A DNA stretch of 64,000 nucleotides from Tateyamaria omphalii (GCF_019802125.1 NZ_JAHVHT010000001.1:992001-1056000), one strand, 5' to 3'. Positions 36,827-46,365 are shown, numbered from the stretch's first letter. Numbers and translations: made by a program. The notes: a model not told the origin generated them from the letters alone.

Positions 36827-38062
36827 ATGGCAGATCGCACACCCAGTCTGTTTGTCTCGTCCGTGTCACTCGGAGTGACCGTTATCGGGCTCTACATCGT
36901 CTTCGTGCTGTTCGTCACAATCGGCTTTGGCAGCTATATCTACCGCACTGCATGGCAGGCCGAACCGATCAGCGCGGCAACCCCGGACACTCAACCGCTT
37001 GCGGCGGATATCGACAACCTTCTGTTCATCATCAAACGCGAACAGGATCTCGAACGGGCCAAGACGCTGGTGAGTGAAGACATTCAGATTCATGCGGCAG
37101 CGATGTCGGACATCGAGACGCGGCACAGCAAATCTTTCGGTACGATCGCAGTGGCCAAGCGCGCACTTCGGGCAGAGGTCGATGCCACCCTTGGCAAGCT
37201 GTCGGAGTATCAATACGACCTCGCCGGTCCGCAGCGACTGATCTACGACACAACGCTGGAGAACCTGTACCTCACCGTGGCGGCCGAAGAGGTCAATCTG
37301 CGCGCGACAACAGCCAACTTGCAGCTCCGCGCCCTGCTGCGCACGCTCGGTGATGGGCTAGGGGACAGCGACGTCGATCTGGACACAACCGACCGCTATG
37401 CATCCTTTCATGACGACGCGATTGCGAAGCTGGATTTGCTATCCAAAGACGTGGACAGCGCCAATACAGCGTCCTTGGGAATCAAGGCCGAAAAGGAGGC
37501 GCTTCAGGCCCAGATCGACGAATTGCGACTGCGCTGGACAGCGCATGACGAACAGATCCTCGCGCTGCAAAACACACTTGGGCCAGGTGATCCGGCGCGG
37601 GCGCGGCTGTCGGCATTGTCGCTGAATTTCCCGATTTTTCCAGACATCCTGATGCGCTTCGTCAGCTTTCCCACCATCTTCCTGACCTTGATCGTGACCA
37701 TCGCGGCAGGGGGGCTCGGCACCGTTGTGGCATTTTCCCGGCGCTACTATTCCGCCAAAAACGCGGATGAACTGACCCTATCGCGCCTCTTCGTGAACGT
37801 GGGCGAGGGGATTGCGGCCGCCATCGCGATCTTCCTGTTCTCGGGCGCGGGGATGCTGGCGCTGACGCAGGGCAGTGGCCCCGCTAACGACGTGGAACTC
37901 AGCCCCTATACGGTCGCCTTCATCGCGTTCCTGTCAGGCTTCATGGCCGAGGATGCCTTTGCCTCGATCCAGTCAGCGGGCAAGCGCATCTTCAAACCCG
38001 ATCCGCCCGCTGAAAAAGACGGTCAGACGACCGACGATAGTGCGCAGCCGGAACAGGCCTAG
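36827..38062 (+). CDS. Membrane protein with a coiled-coil periplasmic domain
   Basis: The 411-residue protein has a first membrane span at about 15-40 (LGVTVIGLYIVFVLFVTIGF), a long helical region (about 55-260) with heptad-like stretches such as SLGIKAEKEALQAQIDELRL, and two to three further spans between about 275 and 375 (FLTLIVTIAAGGLGTVVAF, IAAAIAIFLFSGAGMLAL, YTVAFIAFLSGFMAEDAF). No domain is recognised. Its end overlaps the dCTP-deaminase gene end by four bases on the other strand. Confidence 0.7.
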   Translation: MADRTPSLFVSSVSLGVTVIGLYIVFVLFVTIGFGSYIYRTAWQAEPISAATPDTQPLAADIDNLLFIIKREQDLERAKTLVSEDIQIHAAAMSDIETRHSKSFGTIAVAKRALRAEVDATLGKLSEYQYDLAGPQRLIYDTTLENLYLTVAAEEVNLRATTANLQLRALLRTLGDGLGDSDVDLDTTDRYASFHDDAIAKLDLLSKDVDSANTASLGIKAEKEALQAQIDELRLRWTAHDEQILALQNTLGPGDPARARLSALSLNFPIFPDILMRFVSFPTIFLTLIVTIAAGGLGTVVAFSRRYYSAKNADELTLSRLFVNVGEGIAAAIAIFLFSGAGMLALTQGSGPANDVELSPYTVAFIAFLSGFMAEDAFASIQSAGKRIFKPDPPAEKDGQTTDDSAQPEQA

Positions 38063-39141
38063 CCCTTCGGCACGGCGAAGTGTTTGGACAGCTTCAGGCC
38101 CTGACCCTGGTAATTTGAAGCGATGCCCGCGCCATACAGCTGCGCGGGCCGCGCACTCATGCGTTCATAGATCAAACGGCCCACGATCTGGCCATGCTCC
38201 AGCACAAAGGGCGCTTCGTGACAGCGCACCTCAAGCACCCCGCGTGAGCCGGTGCCACCGGCGGCGTCATGTCCAAAGCCGGGGTCGAAGAACCCGGCAT
38301 AGTGCACCCGGAATTCGCCCACCATGGCAAGGTAGGGTGCCATTTCGGCGGCGTAGTCCGGCGGGATGTGCACCGCCTCGCGACTGACAAGAATGTAGAA
38401 TGCACCGGGGTCGAGGATGATATGCCCGTCGCGCGCGTGCACCTCTTCCCAGAACTCTGCCGGGTCGTAGTGCCCGATATTGTCCAGGTCGATCACACCG
38501 GTATGCGGTTTGGCGCGATAGCCGACCAACGTGGTCTCGGGCAGGCGCAGATCGACGGAAAAACCGAGGCCCTCGTCAATGACTGCGTCTCCGTTCACCA
38601 GCGGCGTGTCCGCGTGCAAGGTGACAAGCGCCGCATCGTCCAGCACCGCTTGTCCCGCTCGGAACCGGATCTGGTTCAATCGCATTCCGGGTCGCACGAG
38701 AACGGAAAAGGAGCGTGGGCAAATCTCGGCATAGAGCGGGCCGGAATAACCCGGTGGAATGCGGTCGAACTCCACACCGCCATCCGTGATCGTACGGGTC
38801 AACAGGTCCAGCCGCCCGGTCGAGCTTTTGGCATTGGCGACCGCCTGCACGTCTTCGGGCAGGTCCAGCGCTTCCATCAAGGGCACGACATAAACGCAGC
38901 CCTTTTCAAGCACGGCACCACCGGACAAATCCACCTCATGCATCTGGAACTCATCCAGCCGGTCGGCCACACGTTGTCCATGCCCCGCCAGGAATGACGC
39001 GCGCACGCGGTACGCCACAGTGCCCAGCCGCAGATCTAGGCTCGCCGGTTGGATCTGTTCGGGAATGACAGCCGGATCGGCGGTGATCTCACCGCGGTCC
39101 ATCATCGCCTGCAATTCTGTATCTGGTAAAACGCCGATCAT
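38059..39141 (-). CDS. dcd: dCTP deaminase, double-domain type
   Basis: The 360-residue protein is about twice the usual 190-residue Dcd and contains two dUTPase-fold halves. The first holds QPASLDLRLGTVAYRVRASF and AVANAKSSTGRLDL; the second holds YLAMVGEFRVHYAGFFDPGFG and SRGVLEVRCHEAPFVLEHGQ, the latter with the catalytic Glu-type motif. It should deaminate dCTP to dUTP for thymidylate synthesis. Such fused forms occur across alphaproteobacteria, so this is a lineage feature and not a recent fusion. Confidence 0.88.
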   Translation of the reverse strand: MIGVLPDTELQAMMDRGEITADPAVIPEQIQPASLDLRLGTVAYRVRASFLAGHGQRVADRLDEFQMHEVDLSGGAVLEKGCVYVVPLMEALDLPEDVQAVANAKSSTGRLDLLTRTITDGGVEFDRIPPGYSGPLYAEICPRSFSVLVRPGMRLNQIRFRAGQAVLDDAALVTLHADTPLVNGDAVIDEGLGFSVDLRLPETTLVGYRAKPHTGVIDLDNIGHYDPAEFWEEVHARDGHIILDPGAFYILVSREAVHIPPDYAAEMAPYLAMVGEFRVHYAGFFDPGFGHDAAGGTGSRGVLEVRCHEAPFVLEHGQIVGRLIYERMSARPAQLYGAGIASNYQGQGLKLSKHFAVPKG

Positions 39142-39208
39142 ATCGCCCCCTCTGTGACTGTCGTGAGGCTTTGTGTCAGCGGCCCCGTAGCGCCGGGGCG
39201 GTGTGTTA

Positions 39209-39285
39209 TGGTCGGGCTAGCAGGACTCGAACCTGCGACCTTCCGTCCCCCAGACGGACGCGCTACCAGGCTGCGCCATAGCCCG
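39209..39285 (-). tRNA. tRNA-Pro (anticodon GGG)
   Basis: A 77-base cloverleaf on the minus strand with CCA encoded. Acceptor arms CGGGCTA and TAGCCCG; anticodon arm TCCGT-CTGGGGG-ACGGA gives GGG; the T arm has GGTTCGAGTCC. The window thus has two proline isoacceptors, with UGG at 5369. Confidence 0.97.
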
Positions 39286-39355
39286 ACGTGAGGGGTGTCA
39301 TACCCGATTTCTGGCCGGGGGCAAGGGGGAATTGGCACTGTTCGATCGGTTCTTT

Positions 39356-40756
39356 TTACCGCGGCTCGCGCCGGTTGTTGGCCATCTGATCACGCAAGGC
39401 GGTGAGCTGGGCGAGAAGGGGCCTGATCATGTTACGCTGCGCATCGCTCAACTGTGTCAGCGTCGCCGCCTTGCTCAGCGCAGAAGGGGACACGGCGATC
39501 GTGGTCGGATCAGGATCATCGGGGACATCAACGACACGCGCAACTGGAAGCGGGGCAGATTCGGGGGCAGGTTCCGCTTCGGGCAGAGCATCCTCGGGGA
39601 CATCTGTCTCGTTGGCGGAGCCCCCACGGTCAGACAAAAACGTCGGCAGTGTTGGAGCGGCTGCCGGGCTTTCCTCAGCCCCTGCTGGGGGTTCTGCCGC
39701 CTCGGAGACCGCAGTTTCGTCAGCTTCAACTGTCTGAACAGTTTCAATCCCAGGTTCAGGCTCAAGTTGCGCGTCTGGATCAATGTCGGGCGCGTCGGCC
39801 CCGTCGGCTTCAGCAAACGCCTCCGGGGTATCTTCCTTGGCCGGGGCGGCGTCTGGCGTCGCAAACGGCTCGGGTTCGGCTGTCTGGCTGACCGCAGTGT
39901 CGTCATGCGCGTCAGTATCGGTTGCGGCGGCAAGAGGCAGTTCGGCATCCGCCTCGACCGCGGCGCTGTCGATAAGCTCCTCACCGAAGTCCATCATCGG
40001 CTCTGCCGCATTTTCCGTCTGCACATCGACGGCCTCTGGCGGCGTGTCATGCGGTACGAAACCGGACGGATCTTCGGCACGTTCCGGGGCGCTCTGCTCC
40101 TCCGCGGGCAGGGGCTCCTCGTCAAATGTCTCAGACGATGTATTAAAGGAAGATGCCGGTGGAACATCTTCGACAAGAGGCGGGTAGGGCAGGCCGACCG
40201 ATGCGTCATCTTGCACAGAGTCTTGGGCATCCGGCGATGGCGTTGGCGTGCGTAGGAAGGATGGCAACGGCGCCATTTCCTCGCCCCTCACCGGAGACAA
40301 AGCCGGTTCGTCAAGCGTGGCAGGTGCCTCGGGTGGCGCTTGCTCTTCGGACGGCGCTTTTGTTTCATCCTGTTCAGGCGACGCTGCAAAAGGCAAGACC
40401 TCGGCCTCGACGGGCGGCTGCGCGACATCCTCGGCAATGCGCGCGGTCAGGTCGGCGTCAAGCTGTGCATCGGTTTCGGCATCCAGCGGCGGCGACATGT
40501 CTGCAACATGGGCCATGCCCTCTTCGCGCAGGATCTTCTGTACGCCCTTGATGGTCAGACCATCCTCGTGCAGCAGCTTGCGGATGCCACCCAAGAGCAG
40601 CATGTCTGCAGGGCGATAATATCGCCGCCCACCAGCCCGTTTGACGGGCTTTACTTGCGTGAACTTGCTTTCCCAAAACCGCAGCACATGGGTCTGAACC
40701 CCAAGCCACTCGGCCACTTCGGAAATGGTTCGAAAGGCGTCGGCGGATTTGGTCAT
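39356..40756 (-). CDS. MerR-family regulator with a long acidic C-terminal region
   Basis: The 466-residue protein has a MerR-type winged helix at about 8-80 ([39 protein letters not shown]), then about 380 residues of low-complexity, Glu/Ala/Pro/Asp-rich sequence, and a short helical end ([20 protein letters not shown]). Typical MerR regulators are 120-150 residues. No metal- or drug-binding Cys motif is present. It starts 4 bp after ihfA, the usual alphaproteobacterial pairing. An upstream ATG ten codons earlier is less likely. Confidence 0.85.
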   Translation of the reverse strand: MTKSADAFRTISEVAEWLGVQTHVLRFWESKFTQVKPVKRAGGRRYYRPADMLLLGGIRKLLHEDGLTIKGVQKILREEGMAHVADMSPPLDAETDAQLDADLTARIAEDVAQPPVEAEVLPFAASPEQDETKAPSEEQAPPEAPATLDEPALSPVRGEEMAPLPSFLRTPTPSPDAQDSVQDDASVGLPYPPLVEDVPPASSFNTSSETFDEEPLPAEEQSAPERAEDPSGFVPHDTPPEAVDVQTENAAEPMMDFGEELIDSAAVEADAELPLAAATDTDAHDDTAVSQTAEPEPFATPDAAPAKEDTPEAFAEADGADAPDIDPDAQLEPEPGIETVQTVEADETAVSEAAEPPAGAEESPAAAPTLPTFLSDRGGSANETDVPEDALPEAEPAPESAPLPVARVVDVPDDPDPTTIAVSPSALSKAATLTQLSDAQRNMIRPLLAQLTALRDQMANNRREPR

Positions 40757-40760
40757 GGGC

Positions 40761-41063
40761 TCAGGACTTGTTGCCTGCGGCCACACGGTCCTTCATCAGA
40801 TGCGAAGGCCGGAAGGTCAGCACGCGGCGCGGGTTGATCGGCACTTCTTCTCCCGTCTTGGGGTTGCGTCCGATCCGGGCCGACTTGTCGCGCACCGAAA
40901 AGGTGCCGAAAGACGAAATCTTGACTTGCTCGCCCCGCACCAGGGCGTCGGACATGTGATCCAGCACGCTCTCTACCAATTGCGCGCTTTCGTTCCGCGA
41001 CAATCCGACCTCACGAAAAACGGCTTCGCTCAGGTCCATGCGCGTCAAAGTCTTGTCAGTCAT
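40761..41063 (-). CDS. ihfA: Integration host factor alpha subunit
   Basis: The 100-residue protein is an HU/IHF-fold DNA-bending protein. The beta-arm sequence [20 protein letters not shown] (about 65-84) contains the Pro that intercalates into DNA, and [20 protein letters not shown] opens the alpha type. IHF bends DNA at specific sites in replication, recombination and transcription. The start is the ATG at 41063. It is cotranscribed with the merR-like gene. Confidence 0.93.
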   Translation of the reverse strand: MTDKTLTRMDLSEAVFREVGLSRNESAQLVESVLDHMSDALVRGEQVKISSFGTFSVRDKSARIGRNPKTGEEVPINPRRVLTFRPSHLMKDRVAAGNKS

Positions 41064-41195
41064 ACGAACTCCCCTTTGGCAAACCATAGGGCGCGGTGAA
41101 ATTCCGAGTCAATATCAAGAGCTTGGGCAAAGGAACGGAAGTCGGGTTTCTGCGGTGGCTCGCAGAATTCTGCCCGCATACGTTCCTCGATCGCA

Positions 41196-41246
41196 CGGAA
41201 AACCGCATCCAAACGCAGTCGTACAGCGCAATCGGCGGAAAACCGC
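41196..41246. repeat. Two CGGAAAACCGC direct repeats 40 bp apart
   Basis: CGGAAAACCGC begins at 41196 and again at 41236, in the 283-bp gap between ihfA and the AraC-like gene. Each copy is itself a short inverted repeat (CGG/CCG). A 40-bp spacing is close to four helical turns, so the two would face the same side of the DNA, as paired operators do. Confidence 0.4.
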
Positions 41247-41346
41247 GAGAATCGCGACAGTTCTGTAACATTGTGTCAGTTCGCCAAGACCTCGGCGCGC
41301 GAATGGGGTAAATTCAACCGGCGATTACGCAATGGGAGGAACTGCC

Positions 41347-41787
41347 GTGCCGCATCATGCTGCCGAATTGAACCACCAATTGACCAATCTCGCACACGCG
41401 CCTCTGACGAATCCCTGCGCAGAGTTGAGCAGCCGGCAGGCTCAGGGACAGCATGATCATTCACTCAGCGGGCAAACCTACCAGCGCATCGTCGACTGGA
41501 TGCGCAGCCGTATAGATGAGCCCATCACCGAGGACATGATCTGCGCCCGGTTCCTGATGGGTAAATTCGCGTTTCGAAACGCGTTTGCCGCGCATGCCGG
41601 CATGGCGCCGATGAACTATCTGACCTGGTTGCGCGTCGACATGGCCGTGCGTCTGCTGGTCGATACGCGCTTCGATCTGGACGAGATCGCCTTCGTCACT
41701 GGGCTAAAGGAAGAGAAGGGCCTGATCGCCGCCTTCGTGCGCACGCTTGGTGTGCGGCCACATGCACTGCGCGCCTCTGCTGCATGA
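41347..41787 (+). CDS. AraC-type helix-turn-helix protein
   Basis: The 146-residue protein ends with an AraC-type double helix-turn-helix domain (about 50-146): MICARFLMGKFAFRNAFAAH and the C-terminal LDEIAFVTGLKEEKGLIAAF plus RTLGVRPHALR. It lacks the usual ligand-binding N-terminal domain; only about 45 residues precede the HTH. GTG at 41347 is preceded at six bases by GGGAGGA, so it is preferred to the ATG at 41332 that lies inside that site. It lies between fabH and ihfA, on the opposite strand to both, where most relatives have no gene. Confidence 0.8.
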   Translation: MPHHAAELNHQLTNLAHAPLTNPCAELSSRQAQGQHDHSLSGQTYQRIVDWMRSRIDEPITEDMICARFLMGKFAFRNAFAAHAGMAPMNYLTWLRVDMAVRLLVDTRFDLDEIAFVTGLKEEKGLIAAFVRTLGVRPHALRASAA

Positions 41788-41836
41788 CAAAACAGGGATG
41801 AGGCGCGTGTCGCTCGGCTTTGCGGGTGAGTGACGG

Positions 41837-42808
41837 CTACCAGCGCAGGACGACAGAACCCCACGCGAGGCCTCCACCGATGGCTTCGGTGACCAGCAGA
41901 TCGCCGTCCTTGATCTGACCGTTCTTGCGGCCGACCGACATCGCCAGCGGGATAGACGCAGCAGACGTGTTGCCGTGGTCCTGAACCGTGACCACGACCT
42001 TGTCCATGCCGATGCCCATCTTCTTGGCCGTGCCCTGGATGATGCGGATATTGGCCTGATGCGGCACGATCCAGTCGACCTCGTCGGCGGTCACGCCTGC
42101 GCGTTCCATCGCCGTTTCCGCAGTTGCGGCCAGTTTTTCAACGGCGTGGCGAAACACCTGATTGCCCTGCATCCGCAGATAGCCGCTTGTCCCGGTGCTC
42201 ACACCACCGTCGACATAGAGAAGGTCGCGATGCCGTCCGTCTGAATTCAGATCGGTGGCCAGAATGCCCCGGTCATCGGTTGTGCCCGCACCTTCCTGTC
42301 CCTCCAGCACCAGCGCACCGGCCCCGTCACCAAAGAGTACGCAGGTGCGGCGGTCGGTCCAGTCCATGATCTTGGAAAAGGTCTCGGCCCCGATGACAAT
42401 CACACGTTTGGCCTGTCCTGACACGATCAGCGCATTGGCGTTGGCCAGCGCATAGACAAATCCCGCGCACACGGCCTGCACGTCAAAGGCAAAGCCATGG
42501 GTCATGCCCAGCTTGTCCTGCACCATGGTCGCGGCAGAGGGAAAGGTCAGATCGGCGGTCGAGGTTGCCAGCACGATGGCGTCGATGTCCTCCGGCCCAA
42601 GCCCCGCATCCTCCAGCGCCGACTGCGCGGCAGCGGTCGCCATGGACGACGTCGTGTCGTCTTCGGTCGCAAAATGACGGCGTTCAATGCCCGAGCGCGC
42701 GCGAATCCACTCGTCCGAGGTGTCCAGCGTCGCCTCGAATTCTGCATTCTCGACCACCCGCGACGGCAGGTAGTGACCCACACCACGCACCACAGCACGA
42801 AGCGTCAT
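41837..42808 (-). CDS. fabH: 3-oxoacyl-[ACP] synthase III
   Basis: FabH starts fatty-acid synthesis by condensing acetyl-CoA with malonyl-ACP. The 323-residue protein has the complete triad: Cys114 in AVCAGF, His250 in VPHQANIR and Asn280 in DHGNTSAAS, and the C-terminal GGGLAWGSVVLRW. Its start overlaps the plsX stop by four bases, so both are translated from one mRNA. Confidence 0.95.
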   Translation of the reverse strand: MTLRAVVRGVGHYLPSRVVENAEFEATLDTSDEWIRARSGIERRHFATEDDTTSSMATAAAQSALEDAGLGPEDIDAIVLATSTADLTFPSAATMVQDKLGMTHGFAFDVQAVCAGFVYALANANALIVSGQAKRVIVIGAETFSKIMDWTDRRTCVLFGDGAGALVLEGQEGAGTTDDRGILATDLNSDGRHRDLLYVDGGVSTGTSGYLRMQGNQVFRHAVEKLAATAETAMERAGVTADEVDWIVPHQANIRIIQGTAKKMGIGMDKVVVTVQDHGNTSAASIPLAMSVGRKNGQIKDGDLLVTEAIGGGLAWGSVVLRW

Positions 42809-43896
42809 CGCTTGCTCTCCTCTGCCAGCGCAGTGGCCCGGGCAACCCGGGCGGCCAGCTTGTCGTTGAAGCCCTGTTCGGACAATTGGGCGGCCAGCTT
42901 GATGGCCGCCGATATCCCCGTAGCATCGGCTCCGCCGTGCGATTTGACAACCGTGCCGTTCAGCCCGAGGAAAACACCGCCGTTTACACGCCGTGGATCA
43001 ATGCGCTTGCGCAGACGGCGCATGGAGGTGAAGGCCAGCAAATAGGCGAGGCGGGACAGGGGCGTGAACTTGAACGCTTCACGCAAAAGATCACCAATCA
43101 GGCTCGCCGTCCCTTCGCCGGTCTTGATGGCGACGTTGCCTGTGAACCCGTCGGTTACAACAACGTCAACGCTATCGCCCTGGATGTCGCCACCCTCGAC
43201 AAAACCGACAAAGTCGAACTCCGCCGCATCTGCCTGGGCGCCAATGAGCTCATAGGCTTCCTTCAGCTCGGAGCGGCCCTTGTGCTCTTCGGTGCCCACA
43301 TTCAGCAAGCCGATTCGCGGTCGGGGCAGGTCCATCCCGTTCCGGGCATAGGACGCGCCCATCAGGGCATAGCGCAGCAAATCGTCGGCATCGGCGCGCA
43401 CATCGGCGCCCACATCCAGCATCACGTTGAAGCCCTGCGGGTTCCGGCTGGGCCAAAGAACGGCAATGGCGGGACGGTTCACGCCTGGCAGCTTGCGCAG
43501 GCGGATCATCGACAGGGCCATCAAGGCGCCAGTGTTGCCGCAGCTCACGGCCACATCCGCATCGCCCGCGCGCACGGATTCGATGGCCGACCACATCGAC
43601 GTGCCCTTGCCGTTGCGGACAACGTGGCTGGGCTTGTCATCCATGGTGACGACGCCCTGCGCGTCGCGGATGATACAGCGCTTGGCCAGGTTCTTGCGCT
43701 TGGCGACAAGGCGCTCAAGTTCGTCCCGCGGGCCGTGCAGGATGAACCCCAGCTTGGGGTTCTTGCTCGCGGACGTCGAACAGCCAGACACGACAGCAGC
43801 GGGGCCCAAGTCCCCGCCCATCGTGTCAATGGATACGATTATCGGAAAGGCAAGCTTCGCACTGGCATCGGCCGTATCGGAGGAAGGGGCCGTCAT
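42805..43896 (-). CDS. plsX: Phosphate acyltransferase PlsX
   Basis: PlsX makes acyl-phosphate from acyl-ACP for phospholipid synthesis. The 363-residue protein has the family opening IVSIDTMGGDLGP (about 19-31), GNTGALMALSMIRLRKLPGV and NVGTEEHKG, and a C-terminal LGLNGTVVKSHGGADATG. It lies between rpmF (35 bp upstream) and fabH (overlap). Confidence 0.95.
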   Translation of the reverse strand: MTAPSSDTADASAKLAFPIIVSIDTMGGDLGPAAVVSGCSTSASKNPKLGFILHGPRDELERLVAKRKNLAKRCIIRDAQGVVTMDDKPSHVVRNGKGTSMWSAIESVRAGDADVAVSCGNTGALMALSMIRLRKLPGVNRPAIAVLWPSRNPQGFNVMLDVGADVRADADDLLRYALMGASYARNGMDLPRPRIGLLNVGTEEHKGRSELKEAYELIGAQADAAEFDFVGFVEGGDIQGDSVDVVVTDGFTGNVAIKTGEGTASLIGDLLREAFKFTPLSRLAYLLAFTSMRRLRKRIDPRRVNGGVFLGLNGTVVKSHGGADATGISAAIKLAAQLSEQGFNDKLAARVARATALAEESKR

Positions 43897-43931
43897 TGCG
43901 CGCTGTCTTGCCTTGTCGCTGGGGACGCCGC

Positions 43932-44138
43932 TCAGGCCGCGTCGTCTTCCAGTTCAACCTCTTCGGTCATCGGGACGATCTCGTTGTCGTCGTAGTGACC
44001 ACATGCCGCGCAAATGTGGTGCGGGCGCTTCAGCTCGCCACAGTTGGGGCATTCGTTGGGGTTGGCGGGGGTCAAGCTGTCGTGGGCGCGGCGGTTGTTG
44101 CGGCGCGATTTCGACACTTTATTCTGTTGTACAGCCAT
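43932..44138 (-). CDS. rpmF: 50S ribosomal protein bL32
   Basis: The 68-residue basic protein begins [20 protein letters not shown] and holds a zinc ribbon with Cys30, Cys33, Cys43 and Cys46 (CPNC, CAAC), followed by an acidic tail. It is a large-subunit component near the exit tunnel. The gene order DUF177-rpmF-plsX-fabH is widely conserved. Confidence 0.96.
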   Translation of the reverse strand: MAVQQNKVSKSRRNNRRAHDSLTPANPNECPNCGELKRPHHICAACGHYDDNEIVPMTEEVELEDDAA

Positions 44139-44345
44139 TGAAGCGGGCCTTCGGTTCGGGCAGCGCCGCGTGCGTCACGCGGATGCGAGTTGTTTCGTCT
44201 CGCCCCTCTGGGGGCATTTCAGTTCAACCAAGTACGGGTTGAAGCAGCGTTTAGGCAAAGCGCCGCGACATGTCCAACCCAAAATCTCGTGAGGGCGGCA
44301 AAATACGCATCCTTCTCCAAGACGCAAGGGCAAATCCGCGCCAAA

Positions 44346-44900
44346 TCAGCCGTCCTTGTCACTCTCCAGCTTGGATTTCAGATCGGCCAAACCGGCAAAC
44401 GGTTTTGCCGCTTCATCGGTAAGGGGGGCAACGCCTGGTTCAGTCAATACCATCTCGCCCAATGCGGCACCCTCGGCGCGCGGAAAATCCGGCACGGCAA
44501 GGCTGAGTGCCTCAACCATAACGACCTCTGGGTCGATCCAGGCGCCGAGCTGTTCAACCTCATCGTCCTCCGGCATCTCGGCTTCGGGTGCCTCGATCTC
44601 TTTATAATCGCGCATGTACAGGCGACGGACGGGCGTATCGATGCGGGTGGTGACCGGCACAAGTGTAACGGCACAGGGCTGCGTCACGGTCGCTCCCAGC
44701 TGTCCTGTGAGCAGCCAGTCAGTGGCGCCATGGGCGGTAACTTGCCCCTCGAACCTCAGTTTCCGCAAACCGGACAAATCCAGTTCCTGCGCCAACGCCC
44801 GCGTGGTTTCGGAATCGGGCTGGATGACAAAGGGGTTCGGGGCATTCTGCGCCAGACCGCTGACCTTCAGAGCCGATGTCGAGGGAGGGGTCTGAGACAT
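44346..44900 (-). CDS. DUF177 (YceD-like) protein
   Basis: The 184-residue protein belongs to the DUF177 family, associated with ribosome assembly or 23S rRNA accumulation and usually encoded directly upstream of rpmF. The core VTQPCAVTLVPVTTRIDTPV (about 107-126) with its conserved cysteine and the acidic ending AKPFAGLADLKSKL are visible. The start at 44900 is chosen over an upstream frame extension. Here 207 bp separate it from rpmF, wider than usual. Confidence 0.85.
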   Translation of the reverse strand: MSQTPPSTSALKVSGLAQNAPNPFVIQPDSETTRALAQELDLSGLRKLRFEGQVTAHGATDWLLTGQLGATVTQPCAVTLVPVTTRIDTPVRRLYMRDYKEIEAPEAEMPEDDEVEQLGAWIDPEVVMVEALSLAVPDFPRAEGAALGEMVLTEPGVAPLTDEAAKPFAGLADLKSKLESDKDG

Positions 44901-45003
44901 GGGGCGCACTTTCGTTTCTTGAACCAAGGCCAACACTTGAGTAAGTCGAGATAAAAGCACCACGCCCCCTGAGCAAGGGGCGACGCGTAACAAGGGGGGT
45001 CAT

Positions 45004-45456
45004 ATGGGGACCTTTACACCACTTTCCGCAGCGGGCCTGGCCCTGATTGTCATGATTGGCGTTGCGGGTTGCTCCCCCACATTCCGCAACCACGGCTATG
45101 TCCCACCCGAAGAGGATCTGGCCGAACTGGCTGTGGGAATCGACACGCGCTCCACCGTCGAGGATCTGATCGGGCCGCCGACCGCAGGCGGCGTGCTGGA
45201 AGGGGGCGATTACTTTTATGTCCGCAGCCGGGTGCGCACATTTGGTCCCCGCCGTCCGGAGGTCATCGAGCGGCAGGTTCTCGCCATCACCTTCGATCAG
45301 GAAGGTGTGCTGCAGAACATCGAACGGTTCGGGCTGGAAGACGGGCGTGTTGTCGCGCTGTCGCGGCGCGTGACCGAAAGTGGCGTGACCGACACCACCT
45401 TCCTGCGCCAGCTTCTCGGCAATATCGGCCGCATCGGGCCAGAGGGCGTTCTCTGA
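45004..45456 (+). CDS. bamE: Outer-membrane assembly lipoprotein BamE (SmpA/OmlA)
   Basis: The 150-residue protein has a lipoprotein signal with lipobox VAGC (Cys23) and the SmpA/OmlA fold: VGIDTRSTVEDLIGPPTAGG and DYFYVRSRVRTFGPRRPEVI. BamE is a lipoprotein of the beta-barrel assembly machine that stabilises BamA-BamD. It diverges from the DUF177 gene with about 100 bp between starts. Confidence 0.9.
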   Translation: MGTFTPLSAAGLALIVMIGVAGCSPTFRNHGYVPPEEDLAELAVGIDTRSTVEDLIGPPTAGGVLEGGDYFYVRSRVRTFGPRRPEVIERQVLAITFDQEGVLQNIERFGLEDGRVVALSRRVTESGVTDTTFLRQLLGNIGRIGPEGVL

Positions 45457-45532
45457 CCGGCTCCGCTTCACGCGACTGTCATGTGCTCCGTGCTAACGGG
45501 GCGCACAAGGGCATGAGCAAGGGGCGGTTCGC

Positions 45533-46255
45533 ATGATTGGGCTCAGGAAAGGGCGTTACGCGGCCCGCCAAGCGCAAACATCGCAGGACGTCGCAGCCGC
45601 GCAGGCACTCAGGGCGAGGTGTTTTGGCCTCATGTCGGACGCAGACGCTTTTGACGACCGATGTACGCACATCCTGATCCACAGGGTCGCCGACGACGCC
45701 GTTGTTTGCTGCTTTCGGATGATGCCGCTAACGGGCGCCACGATAACGCACAGCTATTCCGCGCAGTACTACGAACTCAGCGCACTCGAAGCCTATGACG
45801 GTAAGATGGTCGAGATGGGACGTTTCTGCATCGACCCCGACGCAGCTGATCCCGACATCCTGCGCGTCGCATGGGGGGCCATGACCTCTTATGTCGACGA
45901 GGCGGGAGTCGAACTGCTCTTTGGATGTTCGTCCTTTGCAGGGACCGAGACGGCGGACTATCTTGACGCCTTTGCCATGCTCAAGGCGCGGCACCTTGCG
46001 CCATCGCGCTGGTTGCCGCAGGTCAAGGCGCCCAAGGTCTTCAAATACGCGGCCCGGCTGCGTCGCAAGCCCGATGCGAAAAAGGCGATGCTGCGGATGC
46101 CGCCCCTCTTGCGCACCTATCTGATGATGGGCGGTTGGGTCAGCGATCATGCGGTTGTCGATGACCAGATGAATACGCTGCACGTCTTCACCGGGGTCGA
46201 GATCGGATCGATCCCACCGGCGCGAAAGAAATTGTTGCGCGCCGTTGTGGGGTAG
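45533..46255 (+). CDS. Ornithine acyl-ACP N-acyltransferase (OlsB-like)
   Basis: The 240-residue protein is a GNAT-fold acyltransferase of the OlsB type. Phrases are RARCFGLMSDADAFDDRCTH, KMVEMGRFCIDPD (about 89-101) and MTSYVDEAGVELLFGCSSF. OlsB adds a 3-hydroxyacyl chain to ornithine, the first step to phosphorus-free ornithine lipids. In many relatives olsA, the O-acyltransferase, follows; here a G tract and an ABC-F gene follow instead, so olsA must be elsewhere or absent. Confidence 0.82.
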   Translation: MIGLRKGRYAARQAQTSQDVAAAQALRARCFGLMSDADAFDDRCTHILIHRVADDAVVCCFRMMPLTGATITHSYSAQYYELSALEAYDGKMVEMGRFCIDPDAADPDILRVAWGAMTSYVDEAGVELLFGCSSFAGTETADYLDAFAMLKARHLAPSRWLPQVKAPKVFKYAARLRRKPDAKKAMLRMPPLLRTYLMMGGWVSDHAVVDDQMNTLHVFTGVEIGSIPPARKKLLRAVVG

Positions 46256-46283
46256 GGATTTCGGATCGGGGTGCCCCGATCCG

Positions 46284-46316
<33 letters not shown>

Positions 46317-46328
46317 CGACCCCCCCGG

Positions 46329-46365
46329 CTGGGGGGCCAGCCCCCCAGACCCCCCGGGATTTTTT
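46329..46365 (+). terminator. GC hairpin with T tract
   Basis: CTGGGGGGCCAGCCCCCCAG (46329-46348) folds as an 8-bp stem with a 4-base loop and is followed, after ACCCCCCGGGA, by six T (46360-46365). It probably terminates the olsB-like transcript. Confidence 0.6.
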
